DNA of 64,000 bases, from positions 930,001 through 994,000 of the forward strand of contig NZ_RKQF01000001.1 in NCBI RefSeq assembly GCF_003814875.1, written 5' to 3'. The stretch comes from Streptomyces sp. Ag109_O5-1. Its GTDB lineage: Bacteria; Actinomycetota; Actinomycetes; Streptomycetales; Streptomycetaceae. Below, in pieces: positions 16,398-25,953 of the stretch; the first letter of the stretch is position 1; every line of letters begins with the position of its first letter. A model generated the notes under the pieces. The model was not told where the DNA came from and did not search any database. It saw only the letters and a program-made list of their open reading frames with translations. A program made the translations under genes and the position numbers.

Positions 16398-19043
16398 TCA
16401 GCCCGCCGGTTGCGGCCGCTGCCCGGGCAGGTCCGGGCGCAGCCGCGCCAGCAGCCGTTCGCGTTCCTCGGCGAAGACCGGGTCGGCCTGGTAGTCGGAG
16501 TGGCCGAGGATCGGGGCGGGGAGCGGGTGCGCCGGGGTGCGTCCGTAGGCGACGGGGTCCTTCAGGGGTGTGTGGTCGACCTCGGGGCCGTCGCCGTCGG
16601 AGATCAGGACGGGGCCGCCGATGGGGTCGGTGAGCCGGTAGAGGTTGCGCCAGCAGGCGACCTCGCGGTGCAGGGAGCCCAGTTCGGCCGGGCCGAAGTG
16701 GGCGGGGAACCAGCGGCCGTACAGGCGCTCGAGCGGAGAGCCGTACGTCAGCAGGGCGACCCGTCCGCGCACCGCCGGGGTCAGCTGCCAGGCCGCCGCG
16801 GCAGCGAGGACGCTGCCCTGGGAGTGGCCGGAGATGACCAGCCGGCCGCCGGTGCGGCGGGTCCAGGTGTCCATGCGCCAGGTCAGGTCGGGCACCGCGC
16901 GCTCGGCGTAGCAGGGCGGGGCGAAGGGGTGGGCGGCGCGCGGCCAGAAGGTGCCGACGTCCCAGAGGATGCCGATGGTGCGCCGGGCGGAGGCGTCCTT
17001 GTAGGCGCGTCGGCCCCAGGTGACGAAGAGGATGAAGCCGAGCCCGACCAGCCAGGAGCCGAGCGCCTGCGAGGCCTCGGCCGCGCCGTGCACCAGGGCG
17101 TACGTCCGGTCGGCCGCCGCGTCCGGGGTCTCCCCGGTGGCCAGCGCGCCCACCAGTGCCCCGGCGCCCAGGACGAGCGTGGCGGCGCACAGCACGGTGA
17201 CGACGAACGGTGTCCGGTCGGTGAGGGCTGCCATGGCGCGGACCCGGGCGATACGGCGGGTACGGGCCGCGTCCGCGGGCTCCCCGGGGTGGTCCCGGTC
17301 GACCCCGGCCCGGTCGGCGCGGCTGATCCGCGAGGTGCGCCAGGACAGCCAGGCGACGGCGGCCAGCAGCACCACCAGCACCGGCGGGATCACCGACGCC
17401 TGCCAGGTCAGCAGTACCGGCGGCCCGGCGATGGAGGTTCCGGTGCCGTCCAGCCAGTCGGAGACCCGCTGGGCGACCCCGCCCGAGATGACCCCGCCCA
17501 GCGCACAGGCGAGCAGCGCGACCGCGGGCCCGCCGAGACCGCGCATGGCGGCGCGCGGATCGGGGAGCCGGCGGTGCAGGTCGCGGGCGACGGCCCCGAG
17601 GACGATCACCAGGACGCCCTGGGCCAGGGCCAGGCCGCCGAAGGTCGTGTCCCCGGCGAGCCGTCCCACGGAGTGCCACCCCGGCCGGGACCAGCCGGCG
17701 TAGAGCACGACCAGCACCAGCAGGGCGAGCGAGCCCAGCGGCAGGCGTCGTACGAGACGGCGGTCGAGCTCCTGGTCGAGGAGGTTCTCGCTGCGTCCCC
17801 GGCGGCAGACCACCCACACCACGGCCACGGTCCCGGTGACCAGGGCACCGGTCAGCAGCCACCCGAGCGCGTCCAGTACGGCGGGTCCGCCCGGCCTGCG
17901 GTCGAAGGCGGCCGCGGGTGAGAGGACCGCGGCCGCGACGGTGAGCAGGCCCGCGGCGGTGTGGGCGGCGCGCAGCCGGGCCACCAGTCGGCGCCCATAC
18001 CAGAAGCCGGGGCTGCCGAGGGAGGTGTGGCCGGGCTCGGGGTCGTGGACCAGGGGTCGGGTGGATTCGTAGGCGCTCCAGGTGCGGTGCGAGAGATACC
18101 AGAGCAGGCCCGTCAGCGCGGTGGGGACCAGGGCGGCCAGGGCGAGCCGGCGCCCGGGGGTGCTCCACCAGCCGCCGTCGGAGCCGGCCGGCGAGAGGAA
18201 GCCGAGCCAGGTGTGGCGGCCGGCGCAGGCGGTGACACCCGCGCACTGCCAGGCGGTCAGGTCCAGGGCTACCTCGCAGGCGGCCGCGACGAGCAGCACG
18301 GTCAGGGTGAGCCCGGCGAGCCGGACCAGCAGGCCGTAGAAGCGCACGGTGCGCGGGCGGTCCTGGGCGGCGGGGCGCATCCAGTGGGCGAGGTTGACCA
18401 CCATGAAGGGCAGGAGCAACAGCCACAGGGCGCGGGAGGCGTTGCCGGAGGTGAGGTTGCACCAGACGTACGCCTCGGGCACCGGCCGGTCGCGGTAGTC
18501 GCCGGGCCGGGACTCGGCGTCCACGTCCTCGGCACGCCGGAAGACGGCGGCGGTGTCGTCGCCGGTGATCCGCACCGTGCGCGGATCGTCGAGCATCTTC
18601 TCGGGCGTGGTCCCGCCGACACCGTGCACCAGCAGTTCGAGGTCGATCTCCGGCGCGACCGTCCGCTCGGCCGCGCCGGTCGCCGTGACCGTGGGCCGCG
18701 CGGCCGTCGCGGTCCCCGTGGCTCCTGCCCGCTCTGACGCCTCGGCCGACGCAGCCACGGCTCGCCCAGCCGCTTCGATCCTCGCAACCGGGACCCGCCC
18801 AGCCGGTTCGGCCCTCGCAGCCGCAGCTCGCTCTGGCGATTCCGACCCTGTAGCTGCTCCCGGCTCGGATGCCTCGACCCTCGTGGCCACGGCTCGCCCA
18901 GCCGATTCCGCCCCCGCAACCGGGTCCCGCCCAGCGGGTTCGGCCGGTGCCGTGGCGCCGGGGGGTTCGGCAGGTGCGGTCCCCCGCGCCCCTGTCGGCC
19001 GCTCGGCGAAGTCGTCGGCGGTGCGTTCCTGCGCGCGTTCCAC
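16398..19043 (-). CDS. large membrane protein with C-terminal alpha/beta-hydrolase (GHSQG) domain
   Basis: About 881 residues from GTG 19043; the frame is open to 20117 but that part lies under the DeoR gene. Residues 1-140 are Ala/Glu/Arg/Thr-rich and repetitive. Then comes IDLELLVHGVGGTTPEKML, a hydrolase-like first strand, and about ten membrane helices (about 210-640). A cytoplasmic C-terminal domain contains VISGHSQGSVLAAAAAW (nucleophile Ser) and terminal HSDY. The LVHGVGG segment and the GHSQG domain are probably one alpha/beta hydrolase split by the membrane block. Substrate is unknown; lipase/esterase-like activity is plausible. Confidence 0.8.
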   Translation of the reverse strand: MERAQERTADDFAERPTGARGTAPAEPPGATAPAEPAGRDPVAGAESAGRAVATRVEASEPGAATGSESPERAAAARAEPAGRVPVARIEAAGRAVAASAEASERAGATGTATAARPTVTATGAAERTVAPEIDLELLVHGVGGTTPEKMLDDPRTVRITGDDTAAVFRRAEDVDAESRPGDYRDRPVPEAYVWCNLTSGNASRALWLLLLPFMVVNLAHWMRPAAQDRPRTVRFYGLLVRLAGLTLTVLLVAAACEVALDLTAWQCAGVTACAGRHTWLGFLSPAGSDGGWWSTPGRRLALAALVPTALTGLLWYLSHRTWSAYESTRPLVHDPEPGHTSLGSPGFWYGRRLVARLRAAHTAAGLLTVAAAVLSPAAAFDRRPGGPAVLDALGWLLTGALVTGTVAVVWVVCRRGRSENLLDQELDRRLVRRLPLGSLALLVLVVLYAGWSRPGWHSVGRLAGDTTFGGLALAQGVLVIVLGAVARDLHRRLPDPRAAMRGLGGPAVALLACALGGVISGGVAQRVSDWLDGTGTSIAGPPVLLTWQASVIPPVLVVLLAAVAWLSWRTSRISRADRAGVDRDHPGEPADAARTRRIARVRAMAALTDRTPFVVTVLCAATLVLGAGALVGALATGETPDAAADRTYALVHGAAEASQALGSWLVGLGFILFVTWGRRAYKDASARRTIGILWDVGTFWPRAAHPFAPPCYAERAVPDLTWRMDTWTRRTGGRLVISGHSQGSVLAAAAAWQLTPAVRGRVALLTYGSPLERLYGRWFPAHFGPAELGSLHREVACWRNLYRLTDPIGGPVLISDGDGPEVDHTPLKDPVAYGRTPAHPLPAPILGHSDYQADPVFAEERERLLARLRPDLPGQRPQPAG
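18721..18950 (-). repeat. 132-bp intragenic repeat (44 residues) in membrane hydrolase N-terminus
   Basis: A 132-bp unit starting at 18721 is followed at 18853 by a diverged second copy running to about 18950. Both copies encode alternating segments such as PAGRDPVAG / PAGRVPVAR and AGRAVA followed by EASE. The result is a low-complexity Ala/Arg/Glu region, probably a disordered cytoplasmic tail. Confidence 0.65.
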
Positions 19044-19337
19044 TCTTCTCGCACTTCCCCCGTGACGCGCCGAATGGTCTGTGTCCGTGCGGGTTTCAGG
19101 ATCGCCGATTCCGGTGTGACGCACACCACTCGTCACGGAATCTCCCCTATGTGTGTGACCCCTGGTGCGACACGTGGTGACCGAATGACATGTGCGCACC
19201 GACACAGGGAGTAGCGCAACCGGCGTGGTCCCGTGAAAGGATGGGGCGCCCGCGCACCGGGGCCGGATGGAATGTCCTGGTCGGAGCCGGTATGCAGGGC
19301 GTGTCGGACGGCTTGAGTCGAGAGGACCGGAGCGTAC
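19044..19337. promoter_or_regulatory. divergent promoter region, membrane hydrolase / DeoR regulator
   Basis: A 294-bp divergent intergenic region of lower GC. It contains several GTG-GAC/GTCAC half sites (around 19118-19135 and 19150-19185) that could be binding sites for the adjacent DeoR regulator. No single perfect palindrome stands out and no -10/-35 pair is convincing. Confidence 0.35.
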
Positions 19338-20153
19338 GTGAGCGAGAACCAGAACCTCCTCGCGGAGCAGCGCCGCGCCCTGATCCTGGACGAGGTCCGG
19401 CGCCGGGGCGGCGTACGGGTCAACGAGCTGACCCGCAAGCTCGGCGTGTCGGACATGACAGTGCGCCGGGACCTGGACGCGCTGGCCCGGCAGGGCGTGC
19501 TGGAGAAGGTGCACGGCGGCGCGGTGCCGGTGGTCGAGGCGAGCACCCACGAGCCGGGGTTCGAGGCCAAGTCGGGGCTGGAGCTGACCGCCAAGGAGGA
19601 CATCGCCAGGGCCGCCGCCGAGCTGGTCGTGCCGGGTACGGCGATCGCCCTGTCCGGCGGTACGACGACCTATGCGCTGGCCCATCAGCTCCTGGAGGTC
19701 CCCGACCTGACCGTGGTGACGAACTCGGTGCGGGTCGCGGACGTCTTCCACGCGGCACAGCGCGTCTCCGGGCAGCGCCAGGGCGCGGCGACGGTGGTCC
19801 TGACCGGCGGGGTGCGCACGCCGTCGGACTCCCTGGTGGGCCCGGTGGCCGACCAGGCGATCGCGGCCCTCCACTTCGATCTGCTCTTCCTCGGCGTGCA
19901 CGGCATATCGGTCGAGGCCGGCCTCTCCACTCCGAACCTCGCGGAGGCGGAGACCAACCGCCGTCTGGTGCACTCGGCCCGGCGGGTCGTGGTGGTCGCC
20001 GACCACACCAAGTGGGGCACCGTGGGCCTGAGTTCGTTCGCCGAGCTGGAGCAGGTCGACACGCTGGTCACCGACGCCGGACTGCCCGGCGACGCCCGCG
20101 CGGAGATCTCCGAGCACCTGCGCCGCCTGGTGGTGGCGGGCGAGACCGACTGA
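19338..20153 (+). CDS. DeoR/GlpR family transcriptional regulator
   Basis: 271 residues from GTG 19338. The N-terminal winged HTH is classic DeoR: RRALILDEVRRRGGVRVNEL, VSDMTVRRDLDALARQGV, then KVHGGAV. The effector domain (about 80-260) is a DeoRC phosphosugar sensor with ALSGGTTTYALA and VLTGG...DSLVGPVAD. Such regulators are usually repressors released by a sugar phosphate. It lies divergent from the membrane hydrolase; the closest same-strand gene is the SRPBCC protein 79 bp downstream. Confidence 0.92.
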   Translation: MSENQNLLAEQRRALILDEVRRRGGVRVNELTRKLGVSDMTVRRDLDALARQGVLEKVHGGAVPVVEASTHEPGFEAKSGLELTAKEDIARAAAELVVPGTAIALSGGTTTYALAHQLLEVPDLTVVTNSVRVADVFHAAQRVSGQRQGAATVVLTGGVRTPSDSLVGPVADQAIAALHFDLLFLGVHGISVEAGLSTPNLAEAETNRRLVHSARRVVVVADHTKWGTVGLSSFAELEQVDTLVTDAGLPGDARAEISEHLRRLVVAGETD

Positions 20154-20232
20154 GGGTACAGACAGCTGACGGACCGTCAGCTATCGTGGCGAGGCCGATC
20201 AACCGCCTTCTCGGCCAAGGGGGTTCTCGTCC

Positions 20233-20703
20233 ATGACACGCCGACTGCGCCCTGTGGGACTCGACTTCGTCGAGACCGCGCCCGTCCGTCTGGTCTTCGC
20301 GCAGGAGATGTCCGCGCCACCCGAGCGGGTCTTCCACGCGCTCAACGACGACGTGCCCGGCTGGGCGGAGTGGTTCGCCGCGGTGACGCACGCCGAGTCC
20401 GTCGACGACGGCGCCGGGCGCGCCATCCGGCTCAAGGGCGGCGGGCGTTTCCGCGAGACGATCATCGCGGCCAAGGAGGCCGAGGTGTACGCCTACCGGG
20501 TCGACCTGACCAACGCTCCGGGCGCGCACGCCATCGCCGAGGAGTGGCGGCTCGTGCCGTCCGGCAGCGGTACACGCGTGCAGTGGACCTTCGCGGTGGA
20601 CGGCACGGCACCGTTCCGTCTCGCGGTCAGGGTGGCACGCGCGGGGCTTGGCCGGGCCTTCCGGGGCGCGGTCACCGAACTGGACCGGCGTCTTTCGCGG
20701 TAG
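20233..20703 (+). CDS. SRPBCC family protein (polyketide cyclase/START-like)
   Basis: 156 residues with the helix-grip fold signature: VRLVFAQEMSAPPERVFHAL at the start, a middle WAEWFAAVTHAE segment, and GSGTRVQWTFAVDG before the long C-terminal helix. Family members bind hydrophobic ligands; many act as polyketide cyclases or lipid carriers. No polyketide genes are near, so the role is unassigned. ATG 20233 is the natural start. It is convergent with the cysteine-synthase-like gene. Confidence 0.88.
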   Translation: MTRRLRPVGLDFVETAPVRLVFAQEMSAPPERVFHALNDDVPGWAEWFAAVTHAESVDDGAGRAIRLKGGGRFRETIIAAKEAEVYAYRVDLTNAPGAHAIAEEWRLVPSGSGTRVQWTFAVDGTAPFRLAVRVARAGLGRAFRGAVTELDRRLSR

Positions 20704-20707
20704 CGGC

Positions 20708-21832
20708 TCAGCCGGGCCAGACACCCGTCTCCAGCAGCGAGTCGATCGCCGCCGCGTACGGCGCGATGTCCAGCCCCTGCTCTTCCAGCCATGAATCCGA
20801 GTAGTACTTGTCCAGATACCGGTCCCCGGGATCGCACAGCAGTGTCACCACGCTCCCCGTGCGCCCGGCGGCGACCATTTCCGAGACGATCTTCAGCGCA
20901 CTCCACAACCCCGTCCCGGTGGACCCCCCGGCCTTCCGTCCGATCGCCCGCTCCAGCGCCCGGACCGCCGCCACGCTCGCCGCATCCGGCACCTTCATCA
21001 TCCGGTCGACCGCCCCCGGCACGAAGCTCGGTTCCATCCGCGGCCGCCCGATGCCCTCGATGCGGGACCCGCAGTCGCATGTGACGTCGGGATCACCGGT
21101 GGTCCAGCCCTCGAAGAAGCAGGAGTTCTCCGGGTCGGCGACACAGATCCGCGTGTCGCGCTGGGTGTAGTGGACGTACCGCGCGAGGGTCGCCGAGGTG
21201 CCACCGGTTCCCGCCGTGGCGACGATCCACGCCGGTTCCGGGAACCGCTCCAACTGCAGCTGGCGGAAGATGGATTCGGCGATGTTGTTGTTGCCCCGCC
21301 AGTCCGTGGCCCGTTCGGCGTAGGTGAACTGGTCCATGTAGTGGCCGCCGGTCTCCACCGCGAGGCGCGCGGACTCCTCGTACATTTTCCGGGAGTCGTC
21401 CACGAAGTGGCACTGCCCGCCGTGGAATTCGATGAGCCGGCACTTCTCGGCGCTGGTCGTGCGCGGCATCACGGCGATGAAGGGCACACCGATCAGTTTG
21501 GCGAAGTACGCCTCGGAGACGGCCGTCGAGCCGCTGGACGCCTCGATCACGGGGCGGCCCGGCCGGATCCAGCCGTTGCACAGGCCGTAGAGGAAGAGCG
21601 AGCGGGCGAGCCGGTGCTTGAGGCTGCCTGTGGGATGGGTCGACTCGTCCTTGAGGTAGAGGTCGATGCCCCAGGCCTCGGGCAGCGGGAAGCGCAGCAG
21701 ATGGGTGTCCGCCGAGCGGTTCGCGTCGGCCTGGACCTTGCGGACGGCCTCTTTGAGCCAGTCGCGGTACGGCGTGTCGCTGCGGTCGACGTCCAGGGTG
21801 GCGCCGGTGCGGATCTGCGGGGTGGTGCTCAC
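20708..21832 (-). CDS. PLP-dependent cysteine synthase family protein (Cds1-like)
   Basis: 374 residues from GTG 21832. This is a fold-type II PLP enzyme: the Schiff-base lysine is in [10 protein letters not shown] (about residue 67), [19 protein letters not shown] is the substrate/phosphate loop, and [14 protein letters not shown] is the PLP phosphate-binding glycine loop. It is longer than CysK/CysM. It resembles the actinobacterial group that includes mycobacterial L-cysteine desulfhydrase Cds1, which releases sulfide and pyruvate from cysteine. Desulfhydrase versus synthase activity cannot be settled from sequence. The frame continues to 22303, but that part has no homology signal. Confidence 0.85.
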   Translation of the reverse strand: MSTTPQIRTGATLDVDRSDTPYRDWLKEAVRKVQADANRSADTHLLRFPLPEAWGIDLYLKDESTHPTGSLKHRLARSLFLYGLCNGWIRPGRPVIEASSGSTAVSEAYFAKLIGVPFIAVMPRTTSAEKCRLIEFHGGQCHFVDDSRKMYEESARLAVETGGHYMDQFTYAERATDWRGNNNIAESIFRQLQLERFPEPAWIVATAGTGGTSATLARYVHYTQRDTRICVADPENSCFFEGWTTGDPDVTCDCGSRIEGIGRPRMEPSFVPGAVDRMMKVPDAASVAAVRALERAIGRKAGGSTGTGLWSALKIVSEMVAAGRTGSVVTLLCDPGDRYLDKYYSDSWLEEQGLDIAPYAAAIDSLLETGVWPG

Positions 21833-22201
21833 GGCGGGACTCCTAACGCTGCACGCCGACGGCGTCGGGAACGCGGCCGTCGCATCGATCATAAACACCT
21901 TCCACACGCTTCTCACCTGCATAAACGCATCTTTGGGCGCCTCAAAGGCAGCCCTGGGGAACACGAGGAACCACTGGCGCGAACCCTTCGGGGGCGCATT
22001 CTCGCGAGTGCTCCGAGCGCCCCCTGCCCACCGGCCCGCGTGTACTGGTGCTCCTCGCCGAGGGCGGGCAGACTGCCCCCGGACGGGACGGATGTCCCGA
22101 ACGGGGGCGCACACTGGATCACGACACGAGCCGGAGCGCGCGGGCCGGAGCCACAAGCACCCGGACCGGCGACCTAGGTACTCGAAAAGGGGCGGGGCAG
22201 G
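21833..22201. other. 369-bp divergent intergenic region
   Basis: It separates the cysteine-synthase-like gene from a small hypothetical gene. An AT-richer patch at about 21885-21935 (CATAAACACCTT, CATAAACGCATC) is the likely promoter area for the minus-strand gene. I see no gene or clear palindrome here. Confidence 0.4.
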
Positions 22202-22525
22202 ATGGCGGAGCCGGAATTCACGGCCATGGGCGTGCGGATCGACAAGCGCCTGCGTTCCCTCACCCGGGCCGGGCAGGTCCGGATAAGCGACGGCAGGCTG
22301 CAACTGCTGACGAGCTACGGCAGCGAGATCGACAGTGCGCCCGTGCAGGCGGTACGGGCCTCCAGGCCGTGGTTCGCGTCGGAGGACCGGGCCCTGGCCG
22401 ACCTCAACGGCCAGCGCTACTCACTCACCCTCGGTGACCACGACCCGGCGCCGGGCGAGCCCGGGCCGCCCGCGGCGAGCCGCTTCATCGAGGCGGTACG
22501 GCGAGCCGCAGGGCGTGACCGCTGA
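22202..22525 (+). CDS. conserved small hypothetical protein
   Basis: 107 residues, soluble and charged, with no membrane segment. It contains [19 protein letters not shown] near the start and [19 protein letters not shown] near residue 60. The pattern looks like a conserved streptomycete protein, but I do not recognise a family with a known function. The ATG follows a GGGGCGGGG-type Shine-Dalgarno at about 22190-22198. It precedes the RsbW-type ATPase gene by 183 bp. Confidence 0.7.
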   Translation: MAEPEFTAMGVRIDKRLRSLTRAGQVRISDGRLQLLTSYGSEIDSAPVQAVRASRPWFASEDRALADLNGQRYSLTLGDHDPAPGEPGPPAASRFIEAVRRAAGRDR

Positions 22526-22708
22526 ATCACGGCGAGTTGCGGGACCGTACGCACTGGGTCACGCTTGTCTCACGTCACTCTGGGTTTACCGGCGACAACG
22601 CTGCGAACCAGCCCGCCGGCCACGACAGCAGGCGGCCCCATGGACGGCGGCACCCTGCTGGATTCGTTCTTCGTGTTCTTCCGGACCTCACGTCGGGGAG
22701 TCGCAGTC

Positions 22709-23364
22709 GTGATCGAACACCCAAGCAGACACTGCTCGGTGGAGCTCCAAGCTTTGCCCTCGCGGATCGGCCAGGTCCGCAGAATCGTATCTGCGCAGTT
22801 GCGCTACTGGCGTCTGGACCCGCTCATCGACCGGGCCGCGCTCGGTGTCACGGAGTTGCTGACCAACGTCCACCGGCACGCCCAGCCCGACAAGAACTGC
22901 ACCGTGGAGATCGAGCTCCAGCTCGACCGGCTCACGGTGTCGGTGCGCGACCACGATCCGCGCCTCCCGGTGGTGGAGGACGGCACGGACGTCGCACCGA
23001 TGGCCACCTGCGGGCGCGGCCTGGCGATGGTGGCCGCGGTCAGCGAGAGCTGGGGGTACGGCCGCACGACGACGGCAAGGTCGTGTGGTTCACCCTGCCG
23101 GCGAAGGCTGCCGCGCCGAAGGCGGCCCGCCCGGCGCGCCGTACGGCCGAACCGGCACCCCGCCGGATCGTCGGGGCGGAACCCGTGACCGCCTCCCCTC
23201 CCGTACACACGGCCGTGGCCGCGGCTGCGCCGGCTCCCGCACACGCGGGGGCCGGGGTTCCCGCCACCGCCCATGCGACCGTCGGCGCCCCCGTCGCCGC
23301 GCACGTGACGGCGGGGGCCCCGGCCGCCGCACACGCTCCCGCCCGCTCGGCTGTCGCCAGTTGA
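22709..23364 (+). pseudogene. RsbW-type ATP-binding (HATPase) protein, frameshifted
   Basis: From GTG 22709 (Shine-Dalgarno GGGGAG at 22695-22700) the protein reads through a complete HATPase_c/RsbW-like domain: N-box ELLTNVHRHA, G1 VRDHDP, G2 GRGLAMVAA. After VSESWGYG the frame turns to Arg-rich nonsense, ending at 23188. In the +1-related frame the expected continuation appears at once (RPHDDGKVVWFTLPAK, then an Ala/Pro-rich tail to 23364). One base is missing in a G5 run at 23052-23056; a sixth G restores the gene. It is either a genuine frameshift or a sequencing error. Intact members bind ATP and regulate anti-sigma pathways. Confidence 0.8.
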
Positions 23365-23391
23365 GCGGGCGGTGAGTCCTCTCCCCCGGCG

Positions 23392-25953
23392 CTACTCCAT
23401 GGCTATCGCCCGCAGCACGTCGAGGCGTGCCGCCCGCCGGGCCGGACGCAGGCCCGCCAGGGCGCCGGCCGCCAGCCCGACCAGAGCCACGACCGCGAGT
23501 CGGGCCGGTGGGACGGCGAAGGCGAACGCGGTGTCGCTCGCGCCGTCGGAGGCCTTCACCAGCACCCAGCCGAGGAAGGCGCCGAGGCCGAGGCCGCCGG
23601 TCGTGCCGAAGGCGGCGACCAGGACCGACTCCCAGCGGACCATGGCCCGCAGTTGGGCGCGGGTCTGGCCGACGGCACGCAACAGGCCCAGTTCCCGGGT
23701 GCGTTCGTGCAGGGCCAGGGTCAGCGTGTTGGCGATGCCGAGCAGGGCGATGAGCACGGCGAGGGCGAGCAGCGCGTAGACGAGGGTGAGCATCATGTCG
23801 ATGCCGCCGGCCGAGGACCGGGCGTAGTCGTCGCGGGTCTGGACCTGCGGGTTGCCGTACTCCGCGGCCACCTTCGTCACCGCCGCCCGGCCCGCGTCCG
23901 CGCTCACCCCGGACTTGAGGGTGACCGCCACCAGGGTGTCGGAGTCCTGGATGCGGTGCGGGGCCCAGGCGGCGCGGGTGATGACGTAGTCGCCGGCAAG
24001 TTCGGACCTGCCGTAGACCGCGCGGACGGTGAAGTCCTCCTTCTTGCCGTCGGTGAAGGCGAGTCGGGCGGTGTCGCCGGTGTGCAGGTGCAGCCGGTCG
24101 GCCTCCGTCCGGGTGATGGCGATGCCGTCGGTGCCGAGCCGGGCCAGTGAGCCCTGGACGGTGCCGAGGTCGAAGGTGCGGGCGAGGGCTGCCGGGTCGG
24201 TGACGGTCAGCGCCCGTCCCCTGCCGTCGACTTCGGCGACCCCGCGGCCGAGTCCGACGGCGGTGTCCACCTCCGGCAGTCGCTGGATCGCCGGGGCCAG
24301 CCGGGGGCTGAGTCCGCTGCCGCCCGCGCCGAAGGACGGGTTGCTGACGGCGAGGTCACCGGCGAAGGACCGGGAGACAGTCTGGTCCATGGTGGCCTTC
24401 AGGGAAGCGCCGAACACGGTGAACAGCGAGACGACGGCGACACCGATCATCAGCGCGCTCGCGGTGGCGGCGGTCCGCCTGGGGCTGCGCAGCGCGTTGC
24501 GCCGGGCGAGGGCGCCGCTCACTCCGCGCAGCCGGTCCAGGGGGCCGCCGAGGAGTCGTACTGCCGTGGTGGCGGCGACCGGTCCCAGGATCACGAAGGA
24601 GACCAGGGCCAGCAGGGCGCCGAGGCCCGCCGGCCAGACGGATGGTGAGACCAGGACGCCGGTGAGTGCGAGGGCGACGGCCAGGGCGCCGAGGCCCGCC
24701 CCGATGACGGCGCGACCGCGCGAGGCGCCGGAGGCGTCGACTGCCGTCTCACGCAGGGCGGCCAGCGGAGCGGTGCGTCCGGCGCGTACGGCGGGCAGCA
24801 GGGCAGAGCCCAGACAGACGACGACACCGACCACGAGCGGGAGGGCCATCGAGAGCGTCTTGATCACCAAGTCGCCGTCAGGGAAAGGGAATCCGATCGC
24901 CGGGAAGAGCGCCTGCAGCCCGGCCGCGATCCCGATCCCGCCCGCGAGTCCGGCGGCGGACGCGGCGACCGCCACGACGCTCGCCTCTGCCAGGGCGGAC
25001 GCGCTCACCTGGCGACGGGAGGCGCCGAGAGCCCGCAACAGGGCGTTCTCACGGGTGCGTTGGGCGACGACGATCGCGAAGGTGTTGTGGATGGAGAAGG
25101 TCGCGACCAGCATGGCGACGCCCGAGAAGACCAGCAGGAAGGTCGTGAAGACGGTCAGGAACTGGCTGGAGATCATGTCGGTGTTCTCCTGCGCCGACTC
25201 CTGACCGGTGATGGCCTCGACTCCCTTGGGGAGCACGGGAGTCAGCCGGTGGACCAGTTCCTGCTGGCCGACGCCGGGACCGGCTCGCACCAGGATGCCC
25301 GCCGCTTCGCCGGGCTTCGCGGTGAGGTACTTCTCGGCGTCGGCACGGGTCATGCCGGTGAAGGTCACCTGGGCCATGCCGTCCTCGCCGCCGAAGGTCG
25401 CGAGGCCGACGATGGTCACCTTGACCGGGTCGGGGGTGCGCAGGACGGTGGTGTCGCCGATCTTCAGTCCGCCCTTCTTCGCGGCACCCCGGTTGACCAC
25501 GACCTCCCCGGACCTGGCGGGGGCGCGGCCCTCGGCGAGTCGGTAGGAGTTGAGCTTCGGGTCGGTGATCCAGTTGCCGGCCAGGGTGGGCGGTCCCTGT
25601 CCGCCGATGGGCTCGCCGTCGGCGCCGACCAGCTGACCCGCGCCCTGGATGTTCGGGGCGGCGGCCGCGACACCGGGCACCCGCTCGATGGCGTTCACCA
25701 ACGAGGTGGGGACCGGCTGTCGTATCCCCTGCGCCTCACCGGGAGTGGTGATGGCGTCGGCGCCGCGCACCACGGCGTCCGTGCCGCTGGTGGCCTCGCC
25801 GAACATGGAGTCGAAGCTGGCCCTGAGCGTGTCGCCCATGACCAGGGTGCCGGCCAGGAAGGCGACCCCGAGGAAGACGGCGACGAAGGTGCCGGCGAAC
25901 CGGCGCCGGTGGGCGCGCAGGGAGGACAGACTCAGCCGTACGGAGGCGTTCAT
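23392..25953 (-). CDS. ABC transporter permease, FtsX/MacB family
   Basis: 853 residues from ATG 25953 (MNASVRLSLSSLRAHRRRF). It holds two FtsX-type modules. Each has a membrane helix, a periplasmic-side MacB_PCD domain and three membrane helices, with ERTRELGLLRAVGQTRAQ and QRTRENALLRALGASRRQ before the paired helices. It forms the membrane part of a MacB/LolCDE-like exporter with the ATPase encoded upstream; the ATG overlaps the ATPase stop by four bases. The substrate may be a peptide, lipid or antibiotic; self-protection is possible but not shown. Confidence 0.92.
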   Translation of the reverse strand: MNASVRLSLSSLRAHRRRFAGTFVAVFLGVAFLAGTLVMGDTLRASFDSMFGEATSGTDAVVRGADAITTPGEAQGIRQPVPTSLVNAIERVPGVAAAAPNIQGAGQLVGADGEPIGGQGPPTLAGNWITDPKLNSYRLAEGRAPARSGEVVVNRGAAKKGGLKIGDTTVLRTPDPVKVTIVGLATFGGEDGMAQVTFTGMTRADAEKYLTAKPGEAAGILVRAGPGVGQQELVHRLTPVLPKGVEAITGQESAQENTDMISSQFLTVFTTFLLVFSGVAMLVATFSIHNTFAIVVAQRTRENALLRALGASRRQVSASALAEASVVAVAASAAGLAGGIGIAAGLQALFPAIGFPFPDGDLVIKTLSMALPLVVGVVVCLGSALLPAVRAGRTAPLAALRETAVDASGASRGRAVIGAGLGALAVALALTGVLVSPSVWPAGLGALLALVSFVILGPVAATTAVRLLGGPLDRLRGVSGALARRNALRSPRRTAATASALMIGVAVVSLFTVFGASLKATMDQTVSRSFAGDLAVSNPSFGAGGSGLSPRLAPAIQRLPEVDTAVGLGRGVAEVDGRGRALTVTDPAALARTFDLGTVQGSLARLGTDGIAITRTEADRLHLHTGDTARLAFTDGKKEDFTVRAVYGRSELAGDYVITRAAWAPHRIQDSDTLVAVTLKSGVSADAGRAAVTKVAAEYGNPQVQTRDDYARSSAGGIDMMLTLVYALLALAVLIALLGIANTLTLALHERTRELGLLRAVGQTRAQLRAMVRWESVLVAAFGTTGGLGLGAFLGWVLVKASDGASDTAFAFAVPPARLAVVALVGLAAGALAGLRPARRAARLDVLRAIAME

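Noticed and set aside
19054..20117. N-terminal extension of the membrane hydrolase frame under the DeoR gene
   Set aside because: It overlaps the well-supported DeoR gene and encodes compositionally biased sequence; a GTG start at 19043 is adequate.
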